Assembly (NCBI GenBank): GCA_028829895.1
Contig: CM054181.1
Span: 67,013,259-67,077,258, forward strand
Direction of reading: 5' to 3'
Length of the DNA: 64,000 nucleotides
Source: Sinotaia quadrata
Taxonomy: Eukaryota; Mollusca; Gastropoda; Architaenioglossa; Viviparidae
This document shows positions 49,101 through 62,100 of the stretch, piece by piece; the stretch's first letter is position 1; the number at the start of each line of letters is the position of its first letter. The notes beneath the pieces were generated by a model. It did not search any database and was not told where the DNA came from. It saw nothing but the letters and a program-made list of their open reading frames with translations. Position numbers and translations under genes: made by a program.

Positions 49101-52100
49101 AATATGTCATTCAAATGTACAAACAAAACTTATATTTAACGTTGGAAGATTCCTTTATTTGTTAAAACAATTTCCAACCATTTCTTTCTTTTAATTACCG
49201 AGATAGACAGTTTTGAAAAAGAGTGAATTCAGTCAAAAAGTGACGTTGTCTCCAGTCTCCATATAGCGAGTGGTCTTACCTACTTGTATTGGGACTGTGA
49301 CTTAGAAATTTGCTATATTTAATCAGGACAACTAACACTACTGATTTAACTTATTAGCATGCTCGACCTGAATTTTTGTTTGCTTATTTATTTATACATC
49401 CTTTTCATTTTATGAGATGCACAAGTCTTATGGCTGAACATAAGCATTTTAACAAAATTTCCATACATTCTATGGAAATACAAGCTAGATAAAGGATTTA
49501 TAAGTAATTTATCTAGATGTTTTTCCCATTATCGACATCTCTGCATAAATATGTTTATAAATAAATCAGCTAATACTTAGACAGATAATTTTTATGTATT
49601 TAGAGCTCTGTCATTTTGGTTTGGGCAGGCACAGCAGTTGTGGAAATGGTAGTATGTGGGTTTTTTTGCAGTTAGAAAGTTACTCTCTTATTATCAACTG
49701 CTGTTTACTTATCATTATTATTAAATTAGTGCATGTTCTGTTACCATTGCACAGACTGCTTGCAAGAAAAATGCTAAGTGTTTAATGATTACTGATCTTG
49801 TGTTTCTTCTCCAATGTTGCATAATTTTTTGTACATTTTAAAATTTTACTGCATATATATTGTATGTATCTATTAAAAAAAACAAAACCACCCTAATGCA
49901 GTTATTAGAATTGTTATCATTTCTAAATCTGTGCCCTTTTTTTATGTTCATGTCAGAATATTTTCATTTTTAATTACTTTCTAAAACATTTTTCTATCTT
50001 CTGAAACTCATGCGTGTCTGACATGTTGCAGGTGTTTTTAGAACCCCTGGCACAGGTTGTTGGTTCCACACGTTCCAAAACTCTTTTATTAGAAGCCTGC
50101 ACAGCCCAGTTTTCCACCAGTACTTTGGGAGCTGTTGGCAGTGGTGAAGAGAAATCCATGGCCCTTGTTCGATTGGGCTGTCTCCTCGGTATACAGGAGT
50201 GGATTAAACCACTTACCAATTGCTTTGAGTTCCCCAAAGAAACAGTCAAGACAATTCAGCGGCAACCATCTTATATGAAAGATGAGCTGCTTGGTGATGA
50301 TGAGGAAGAAGAGATGGAGGTACAGAAGAAGATTATTAAACACAAAATCAATGAATGAAGGAAGGAAGGAGGGAGGGAGGGAGGGAATTAATGAATCGAT
50401 AAGCTGAATCGTAAGAATATTAATAACAAAATTGGTGAATGATAAAGGAATTAATGCCCAGAAAATGGATAAATAGCAGAACAGGTGATATTATTAGGTT
50501 GAGTTTATTAATAGGCACACTTATTTATATTGTCCACATATTATTAGATTGAGTTTATTAATAGGCACACTTATTTATATTGTCCACATATTATTAAGTT
50601 GAGTTTATTAATAGGCACACTTATTTATATTGTCCACATATTAGTTGCGTTTATTAATGGGCACATTGTCTTACATTGTCCTCATATTATTAGGTCAAGT
50701 TATTAATAGGCACACTTATTTAGATTGTCCACATATTATTAGGTTGAGTTTATTAATAGGCACACTTATTTATATTGTCCACATATTATTAGTTGAGTTT
50801 ATTAATAGGCACATTGTCTTACATTATTATTGGGTCAAGTTATTAATAGGCATGCTTATTTATATTGTCCTCTTGCAGGAAGAATCAGAATCTGAAGAGT
50901 CAGAAGATGAATCTGAATTATCATCTTTCCTCTCTGATGAGGAAGAACAAGAGAAAGAAAAGGTTGGGGAGACACAGAAGCTCTCTCAAGACAAGACAAT
51001 AGATATCAAATCATCTGAAGACTTAGATGACAGTAGTGATGAAGAGACAGGTGACAGTGATAATGAGACATCAGACAACAGTGATAAAGTGAAGGAAGAA
51101 GAAAAGGATGTAAAAGAGAATACAGAAGGTGAGTCGCATTTTAAAAAAAAGGTTAAATAGTTATAATGCTAAATTGATCTATTTGAAAATAAATAGTAAA
51201 TAAAACTAGCAACCTCCTTCATTGTACATCATATTTAACCCTTTCAGTGCCTCTCTAAGCTGTGTTCATTGTAAAGCTTGTTAGTCCTTAAGTGCCCCAC
51301 TAAGTAATCTTCATCATAAAGTGTCTTTAAGCCTGTCAGTTGACATTTTGCCAGCTTTATCATTAAGTATTTAATCCTTTCATTATCACACTAAACATCT
51401 TTATCATAAAGAATGTTTAACCTTTTAGTGTCATGCCAAGCAGTCTTTGTCTTAAAGCATATTTAACCCATTAGTGCCACAGAATCCATTCATTGACAAA
51501 AGATAACCTTCATTGAAAAACATTGTTTAATCCTTTTAGTGCCACTAAGCAAACTTCGTTGTAAAGTGTGTTTAACATTTCATTGCCACGATAGTGTATT
51601 TAGTCTTTCATGGTCACTCTGAGTAGTCTTTGTTGTAAAGTGTGTTAATCTTTTCAGTGTCACTCAAAGTTAAGTAGTTTTTGTAAAGTGTGTTTAGTCC
51701 TTTCATTGTCTCTCTAAGTAGTTTTTGTTGTAAAGTGTGTTTAGTCCTTTCATTGTCTCTCTAAGTAGTTTTTGTTGTAAAGTGTGTTTAGCCCATTCAT
51801 TGTCTCTCTAAGTAGTTTTTGTTTAAAGTGTGTTTAGCCCTTTCATTGTCTCTCTAAGTAGTTTTTGTTGTGAAGTGTGTTTAGTCCTTTCATTGTCTCT
51901 CTAAGTAGTTTTTGTTGTAAAGTGTGTTTAGCCCATTCATTATCTCTCTAAGTAGTTTTTTTTTTAAAGTGTGTTTAGCCCTTTCAGAATCAATTAAGTA
52001 ATCTTTGTACATTATGACAAGAAGATCTGTAGGGGTCACCTATTTAGTTTATTTTCACAAGGGGGGGTTTGATGTTTGTATACTGAGATGGAAAGGAGGG

Positions 52101-53119
52101 GACCAGACCAAGTAATGTATAACAGCTATATTACACATACCAAAGCTAGATATGTCACTGTATCAAATGCATATACCAATGCTTGAAAGTGGCTGCATAA
52201 AAGATTATCATACACTTTTGCATGGTAATAATCATGGGTTGTCCTGAATGTGTGCAAATAAGTAAATGAGAATAATTTTGCATTTGAATAAGTGTCCTTC
52301 TTCAAATGCAGTCTAATGGCCAAGACACCTGTTAAGTCAGCTTTATCTAACATTAAGTACACTGAGCATGTCAGTCTATGTCTAAAACATCAAGCACACT
52401 ACTTGTATGTGGCGGAGTAAATTTGCCTATCCCTATTTCTAAGCTTAATTGTTGTATAAATTGTTAAATGTCAAAGTGACCCGATCTTGGGCACTCAATA
52501 CAATGGTATTTTTATAAGTGTCAAAGTTGGAATAAACAAATCCAATGGAGAATACACTACTGAACATGTCAGTCTATGTCTAAAACATCAAGTACACTAC
52601 TGAACATGTCAGTCTATGTCTAAAACATCAAGTACACTACTGAACATGTCAGCCTATGTCTAAAACATCAAGTACACTGCTACTAAACATGTCAGTCTAT
52701 GTCTAAAACATCAAGTACACTAACTACTAAACATGTCAGTCTATGTCTAAAACATCAAGTACACTGCTACTAAACATGTCAGTCTGTATCTAAAACATTA
52801 AATATACTGAACGTCAACTTTTGTCTAACTTTTAAATATAATTGATGTACATTTTAATTTTTGGATGTTTGTGTGATTAGTTCCACATATATTCTTATTT
52901 TATTTAATGTTATTTATATGGAAATAAATTAACATATGGTTCTCAGTTTTGGATAATTGATATCATTGTGTTTTGTTTTTTGAAATGCAAATTCATATTT
53001 TGTTATTAAATTTAAATTGAGTTTAGCCACTACATTTTATCATATGAATCTTTTTTATTTTTGAAAATTAAATGAGTATTTACATCTATTGTAAAGATGA
53101 TTTGTTTGATTCTCATATA

Positions 53120-53190
<71 letters not shown>

Positions 53191-56100
53191 TAATAACATA
53201 AGTAATGAATTTTTTTGTAAAGGTGTCTTACTCTTGAATTTCTTTAGTTATTCTGCAGACACTTATTTCAAAACTTTAATTATCCTGCTTACATAGATTA
53301 TATAGATTATAACTTCAGAATCCTATATTAATTCAGTTTTCAGTTTATTTCAAAATTTAATTCACAATATACATTCCTGAATTCATTTTCACACATGTTG
53401 TATTTTGCAGACACATCCATCGAGAACCTCATAGTTACTGAAGTGGATGTTGATACTGTAGAACCAAATAAAACCTCAGAAGATGAAATAAAGGAAGATG
53501 AGCAAGAAAAGGTGGAGGAAAAAGAAGAAACTTTAGAAGATAAGTGCAGGCGCATTATTGAACAGATTCGTCGGGATGAGTTTGGAGTTGGCATTGAGTT
53601 GAATGAAGATGGACAACGTCTTATGAAGGTATGAGTCTTTATAGGTGGGTGTGTCAGTTGAAAAGATGCTGTTGCATTGTAATAATTTAATGGGCAACAT
53701 CGGTCAAAGCAATAGATCTTTATAAGTAGGTGTGACAGTAATGAAGATAATGCTGCCTTGTAAGATAATGGTGCCTTGTAATATATTTAATGGTCAAAGG
53801 AATAGATCTTTATAAGTAGGTGTGACAGTAATGAAGATAATGCTGCCTTGTAAGATAATGGTGCCTTGTAATAATTCAATGGTCAAAGGAATAGATCTTT
53901 ATAAGTAGGTGTGACAGTAATAAAGATAATGCTGCCTTGTAAGATAATGGTGCCTTGTAATAATTTAATCGACGGTAACTTATAAAACAGTCTGTTTTGT
54001 CTTTCTTTTTTGCAAATAGTATATATGTGTTATTTTCTTAAATAATATGAAAATATATAAATAATACTGCTTTTTATAAAAATAAAATTGTGCAACAATG
54101 GAAACACATTAAAGGTCCTTCAGAAACAATTTTCTACCCATTTTTTTTAATGATGCATTCCATTTCAAAGGATCTAGATTGGTTATTGTGGCTTTTTGTG
54201 ACTAGTATGAAAAAGATTTTTTTTTGGGGGGTAGGGGGGGTTGTGCAAACATCTGTGCTGTTAGAAATTTGATTTCAATAGTCTTACAAAAGAAGCTCTA
54301 ATGACTGATATAAATACAGGGTCTTAATAATAATAATGCAGTAATGGGTGCACATGCACTAATAGCAACAGAACACCAGATGATACATTTGAACTTTTAC
54401 CCCAGAAATAATAAGATCCATCCTACAGAAGTTAGTTTTTCTTTGACATATAATTTATAAAATTCATTTTACTTGCTCTTTACAGTATCAGATATGTATT
54501 TAGAAGTTAGAGCATTGACACGACCAGCATCTATTGCTTTTTAAACCAAACTCTGTCATCTGAATAACAGGTGCAGCAAGAGCGTCTGGGTCGCAGTCTT
54601 GACAGACTGTCCAAGGATTTGTACAGCAAGGACACGCACTTTGTCCTGGAGCTGGTGCAGAATGCTGATGACAATGGCTACCCAGATCACCTGCTCCAGC
54701 CCTCAGTTGAGTCACCATCACTGTCATCGAAAGAGTGCCCATCCGTGTGTTTTATCATTGATACAAGCAAAGTGACAGTACTGAATAATGAGTGTGGTTT
54801 TCGAGAAAAGGATGTTTGGGCACTGTGTGATGTTGGCCGCAGCACAAAAGGGAAGCACAAGTTTGGATACATAGGTGAGTTTTGTAACATTCACCTTGGT
54901 TTCATTTCGCATGTTGGTGAGTTTTGTTGCATTCATCTTAATTTTATTTCACACATTGTTTACATTGGTGAGTATTGTTGCATTCATCTTAATTTTATTT
55001 CACACATTGTCTACATTGGTGAGTATTGTTGCATTACCATTTGTTGATTTCACTTCACTTGAGCATTGCCACTTTACTTGCCACTCATGGCTGCGACAGT
55101 AACTCAACATAACAACCATTTAACTTTTGACACATGGCTGAGATTGGCACAAGTCACAACATCAACAAATGGTGGATTGAAGGCACTTCATTTGCATCCC
55201 ATTATCTTTGTAAAAATAGCCAATCCTCTGATATGATCCTTGTTAAATTTGGGGAACTTTTAAAGAAAGGTTTTATAAACAAGTGGACTTGGTAAAGCAG
55301 CACTCAGTTAAATTACTTTTAACAGGCATGGGAATTGTACGAACTTGAAACACATTTACAACCCTCAGACCAGAGCTATATGACCCTCACAATACTTGGT
55401 AGATCTTGTGCAAATACCTGTTTCGATTTTTTTAACTGAGAGTTTGAATGAGAAAGCGACCAGTTTTGGAGTACAATGAATCAAACTGAGCAAAGAACCT
55501 AAATGGAATTTTAATACTCGTCATGTGTGTGGGGTGGGTTGGAGTGGGGGCATACTGCATGGACATTATCCAGTGTGGGGAGATATTTGATGAAAGCAAA
55601 TCACACTATAAATAGAATTGGCACTGGTTGGACAATTTGACATCTGTGGACAAATACTAATAGTCACAATGTGGAACTTTCTGTTGAGTCTACCTCTGCA
55701 GTTTTATATATGATTATCTGACACATGACTAATAGTAATAGACATGGTGAAGAACTTTTTGTGAAGTTTATGTCTGATATTATTATATGCCATCACAACA
55801 TTAACACTGTAGTTACTAATCCCCAGTGTGACTTAAAAGCTTGAAAAGGACAAGGTAAGAGGACTTAAGAAATAGCTATATTGTGTTGTAATATCATTAC
55901 AATAAAAGATAAGACTTTATTGTATGTTTGTGTAAATTGCCACCCCCCTAAGTGACCAGTGCGACCCATAGCCCCTTTGTTAATTCCCATCCTATTTTAA
56001 AGATCAGTGGTTTTATATGTGTGTATTTGCGTGCATGTATGCAAGGGTGCATGCATAGTTACACATAAAGATGCACTCATAGTTACACATAATGGTGCAC

Positions 56101-59100
56101 ACATAGTTACAATAAAAATATGCACCTTTTAAATAAATTGCTCTGGTACACACTAGTCTGGTCAAAATGGAAAAAATAACTAAAAGAATTAGTTAAATTA
56201 CAATCAGAATGGAAAATAATAACTAGAAGAAATGGTTAAACTACATCTTTATCTTGGTTTTAAAATTTGGGTGAGTGGGGATTGATTTTTCAACTTATTT
56301 TAAAGAGAATAATTATTCAAATTGCCACTTTTACTTAAAAGTTCTAATAATTTTTTTTTTCTCAATGGTATAAAATAAAGTGTTCTTACAGGACAAAAAA
56401 GCAAATATCTTAAAGGAATTATGTTTGTGCAACTTTTTTTATAGCTAACAATATACAAATGTTTTTTATGAATTCTGTGAGTTACATTTATTAAAATATT
56501 TTTAACACAAATAAAATATAATCGCCATTAAGTATTGATGACAACAAATTACAGTTGCAAGAGTTAGAATTTCCTTCCATTGTTGCAAAGGCAAAAAAGA
56601 ATATATGAAAAATAATTATTGCTAGCCAAAAATTATCTACCTTTGGTGTAAAAAAGAAAAAATAATTATTACTATTTAAATTTTTCTCCTTTTACATTTT
56701 TACTGAGGACTAAAGTACATTTATAAAGACTTATACATTGTATAAGTGATATTTTTAACAAACAGAAGGTAAAATGTGGAATAAAAAGATAATAGACAGA
56801 AAATTGAATCTTTGTTAAATATTTTACTGCAGTAAGTCAGTTATTCTTTTATATGACTCAAATTGTCTTTTTAATAATCTATTATAGGCAAAGAATGCTT
56901 TTCTTCAAGTTTCTTATACATATGATAATTAAACACACAAGTGTCAGTGAATATTGAAAGTGGACATTAAAATCAAGTAGATTTAGTCATTTAAGCACTT
57001 TCTGTATGTGAAATCAGTGAATATTGAAAGTGGACATTAAAATCAAGCAGATTTAGTCATTTAAGCACTTTCTGTATGTGAAATCAGTGAATACTGGAAA
57101 TGGCTGTTAAACAGAAATAAATCAATCAAACTCATTTTAATTTCTAGCAACTAGCAACAAATCTTATAATCAGAAAGACTTTATAGAAATATTTTATAAT
57201 TATACTGTAGTATTTCTCCGAAACAGTATTGACCATTGTAATTAAAATGACAAAGTTATTTTCAGCCTGTTTTCTGATACCTGGTAGAAATACTTCGCAA
57301 ATTTCTAGCATCTGTTTTGCTGTCTGCAGTACCTGCTTACTACTTATTGTTAAAGTACCTGCTAACTGTTGATTGTTATAAATAGCTCTGTACATTAAAT
57401 TTATTTTAATTTAATTTCCCACTAGATTTCTTTATTGGACTTTTAAACTTTGACATATGCTTTATTTGCTGGAGTGTTAATAACTATTAATGTAATATTT
57501 TTACAATTCATACTAGTTTCCTCCCTGGATTTTTGAGTGTTTGTCATAAGATTCACTAATTGCCCTAAGAATTCACTTATTTTTGACAAAATTTTTAAGC
57601 ATCTATAGTCGTTAAGTTGGCAGATCTGGGTTTTATGCAGTTTCAAATCAAAATTTATTAGTAATGTGGTCTTGACTGGTTATTATTCAGCTTGCAACTT
57701 TTTTTAAGTTTTACAATTGTAACATTGCAAAAATAAATAGTAGTATCTATCTATAATAGCCACTTGATTGAAAAAAATACTCTATACTATATAGTAATAC
57801 AAATCTGTGTGTTGTGACATATAATAGGCCAGAAAGGGATTGGGTTCAAATCTGTCTTTCGTGTGACAAGCCGCCCTGAAGTCCATTCCAATGGCTTTCA
57901 TTTCTACTTCGATGTGGACAGTGGCCCCATGGGATACATTTTGCCTCATTGGTGTGATGACGATGTTCCAGATGAAGAGTAAGTGACTGTTATACGTTTG
58001 TTTACACTACCAAACGAGGAGTAAAACTAAGTTACTTTGTTAACACTACCAAAGAGGAAGAGTAAAACTAAGTTACTTTTGCTAACACTAACTACTAAAG
58101 AGGAAGAGTAAAACTAAGTTACTTTTGTTAAATCTACCAAACAGGAAGAGTAAAACTAGGTTACTTTTGTTAGCACTACCAAACAGCTAGGTAAAACTAG
58201 GTTACTTTTGTTAGCACTACCAAACAGGAAGAGTAAAACTAGGTTACTTTTGTTAGCACTACCAAACAGGAAGAGTAAAACTAGGTTACTTTTGTTAGCA
58301 CTACCAAACAGGAAGAGTAAAACTAGGTTACTTTTGTTAGCACTACCAAACAGGAAGAGTAAAACTAGGTTACTTTTGTTAGCACTACCAAACAGCTAGG
58401 TAAAACTAGGTTACTTTTGTTAGCACTACCAAACAGGAAGAGTAAAACTAGGTTACTTTTGTTAGCACTACCAAACAGGAAGAGTAAAACTAGGTTACTT
58501 TTGTTAGCACTACCAAACAGGAAGAGTAAAACTAGGTTACTTTTGTTAGCACTACCAAACAGGAAGGTAAAACTAGGTTACTTTTGTTAGCACTACCAAA
58601 CAGCTAGGTAAAACTAGGTTACTTTTGTTAGCACTACCAAACAGTTAGGTAAAACTAGGTGTCTTTTGTTAGCACTACCAAACAGGAAGAGTAAAACTAA
58701 GTTACTTTTGTTAAATCTACCAAACAGGAAGAGTAAAACTAGGTTACTTTTGTTAGCATTACCAAACAGCTAGGTAAAACTAAGTTACTTTTGTTAGCAT
58801 TATCAAATAGCTAGAATAAAACTAAGTTACTTTTTTTAACACTACTAAACAGCTAGAGTTGTTATTTTTGTTAACACTACCAAACGGAAAGAGTAACACT
58901 AAGTTATGATTGTTTACACCAGAGGTTTTTAACCTGTGCTCCACGGAACCCTAAGGAAACCTTAGGGTTCCGTGAGAGCTTTTTCGGGGTTCCTCAGCTT
59001 CAAAAGTACTTGTACCATTTATGAGTATGTATCTCTGTGAGGCTGCATTTTCAGTGTACACTGCAACTAAGGCAAAGTATCAAAGTGTCTCCACGCAAAA

Positions 59101-62100
59101 CATAATGTACATTTGCAGTTGTGTGACATCAAACCCGATTTTGCAGAACTTACAATTTTCAGTATCAACCGTACCAGTAAATATTAGTAATACTTATATA
59201 GTGACAGTTTTATAATGAAAATGTTATTGGCCAAACTGTTCATTGGTATTGCAACAAAAATATCAATGTTAAGACTAAGAGAAATATTCATTTTTGATTG
59301 GGTTCCATGTATCAACCTGGTAAACATCAAGGGTTTCGCCCGATTCCAACATTGGAAACCACTGGTTTACACTACCCAAACTGATACTAGCAAAAAGGCT
59401 CTAAGTTTGTGATAGAGCCAGTTTGGATAGAGTAGCAGTTTTAAAGTTCTAGTTTGGCCAAATTTAGAGCCTTTTGCTAGTATCAGATAGGGTGAAAGAA
59501 AAGTATGTAGTGTATGTGTGTGTGAGGGGGGGGGGTATAATGAAGGTATAATTTATCTTGTTATCTTTTCTTTTATAAAAGTAAATTGGCCAATAGCAGT
59601 AGAGAAAGAAACAGAAAATAAAACATAATTATTTGCTTGTAACTGAAAACATATCATGAAGAACAAATTTCTCATTAATATTTGAATATGCTGTGCACAA
59701 TAGGTGGATGACAAAAATAGTCTTACCATTGAAAGAGTCAATGACATCTGATGCTCGTTCACTTGCTGCACGATTCAATGACATCCACCCATCACTGCTG
59801 CTTTTCCTTCATCGTCTTCGTCACATCCATGTGGACAACAGGGTAAGAATCAAAAAAGGGCTTCTTTATAGTCCAGAATTTTGAAGCAGCAGCTTTTCTT
59901 CAATGCAGAAAAGAAAGTACATTTATTCTGTAATGTTTCTTGACTCAACTGAGAATCAAGATACTAAAAGTATTTGAATAAAAAAGGAAAAATTACTAAT
60001 GTTCTAAAGAAAGACTGTTGTCATTAACATTTTGAATTGTATGGTTGTTTTCATTCTTTATGAAGGCATGCAATGTAGGAGAATTACTTAATGTTTTAAG
60101 TTTTTTTAAAATTATATCTTTTCTCCAAAATATTTGTCATTTAAGATTTTCACATATATTTATGCACAGCACATATTGTCTTTCTCTGCCAGCCAGAAAA
60201 TCGATCATATCTTAAAATTTGTTAGAGTTAGAGGATAATTAAATTAACATTTATATGTGTGTGGCCACCTGTTCAGATTTGTAGCAGTGACTGTAGAAAT
60301 GTAGTCATTATTATTTCTTTAACAGTTCTTTGGAGAATTAGACATTTACACTCAGTTGTCAGTTGTTGTATTAAATTGACTGATAAAACTAAATAAATAA
60401 AATCATCTTTTCAAAAATAATCATAATAGATTTCAATGGGCCCCATAAACATAATTTGCCTCATTAGCGCTGATCTGAATTGTAAATTGAGTCTGCTAAA
60501 AGTTGCATATAGTTTATTTCAGATGTCAAATTACATCACTCTTGAGCATTATAGTGCCTAAGAGGGAAATTTGTCAGTTGAGATTTTGTGATTAACAGGT
60601 TGAAGGCACAAGTGTAGCCATGCAACGAGTGGATCTGGGCAACAATATTATTGAGATTCAGCATGGTCATGGGACCACTGATCGTTGGCTGGTTGTTCGG
60701 AAACAGCTAGACGCTTCTAGTATTTCAATACAGGTAAAAAAAAAAAAACACAGTATGATGCAAGTTAAAAGTGAACATTTATTTTTTATATTTTGTTGTT
60801 GTTTAATTAAAAAATTGCTTTTATAAAAGAGTTAAAATAATGATTGAGGCACAAAGGAGGCTATATTACTTCAGCAAAAATTAAAGATTAAAGGAGCCTA
60901 TATTACTTCCGTTAATTAAAGATTAAAGGAGGCTATATTACTTCAGCAAAAATTAAAGATTAAAGGAGCCTATATTACTTCCGTTAATTAAAGATTAAAG
61001 GAGGCTATGTTACTTCAGCAAATTGAAGATTAAAGGAGGCTATATTACTTCAGCAAATTAAAGATTAAAGGAGGCTATATTACTTCAGCAAATTAAAGAT
61101 TAAAGGAGGCTATATTACTTCCGTTAATTAAAGATTAAAGGAGGCTATATTACTTCAGCAAATTGAAGATTAAAGGAGGCTATATTACTTCAGCAAAAAT
61201 TAAAGATTAAAGGAGGCTATATTACTTCCGTTAATTAAATATTAAAGGAGGCTATATTACTTAAGCAAATTAAAGATTAAAGGAGGCTATATTACTTCAG
61301 CAAATTAAAGATTAAAGGAGGCTATATTACTTCAGCAAATTGAAGATTAAAAGAGGCTTCAATATTTCAGCAAATTGAAAATTAAAGGAGGTTATAGTAC
61401 TTCAATAAATTCAAGATTAAAAAAGGCTATAGTACTTCAGCAAATTGAAGATTAAAGGAGGCTATATTACTTCAACAAACTGAAAATTAAAGGAGGCTAT
61501 AGTGCTTAAACAAATTGAAGATTAAGGGATGCTATAGTACTTTAACAAATTAAAGATTAAAGGAGATCAATTATTCTGTGTACATAGCTTAATTTTAATG
61601 TCTATATTAAAGAGTATTTATACAGGATAGAGCAGGGTTGGGTAGAGTTGATGTGAAGACAGCTTTATGTCAATGTTTGTTGTGAAGAATTTTGCAAATG
61701 ATGAAGAGCTAGTTTGATAGATTATGGTATTCAATTAACTTTTTTTTTATGTATTAAAGACCTTTACATTGAGAGAGAAAAAAAGAACTTAAATGTTTTG
61801 TGAAGAAAGTAGAATATTCAAGATATTTTCTTCTTGCAGGCCAAGTCAGGTGTGGAAGTGGAGTCAACGGAGATTGCCTTGGCTTTCCCACTGGCTCACA
61901 AGTCTCAACGTCTACACTCTCATGTATATCAATATTAGAAAAATAATGTTGAACATCAAACGTTTTTACATTCCTTTTTGATTGTAATCTGTTTTTAAAT
62001 TGCATTAGAAAGTAATCAACTTTAACAACAACAAAAATTAATTCAAGAAAATATTTGTTTCAACTGTCGTTCCTATTGCATACAGACTTTTTGCACATCA

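Noticed and set aside
58208..58399. LALPNRKSKTRLLL repeat protein
   Set aside because: It is a translation of the 42-bp intronic minisatellite. The real exon frame meets TAA at once in the unit.
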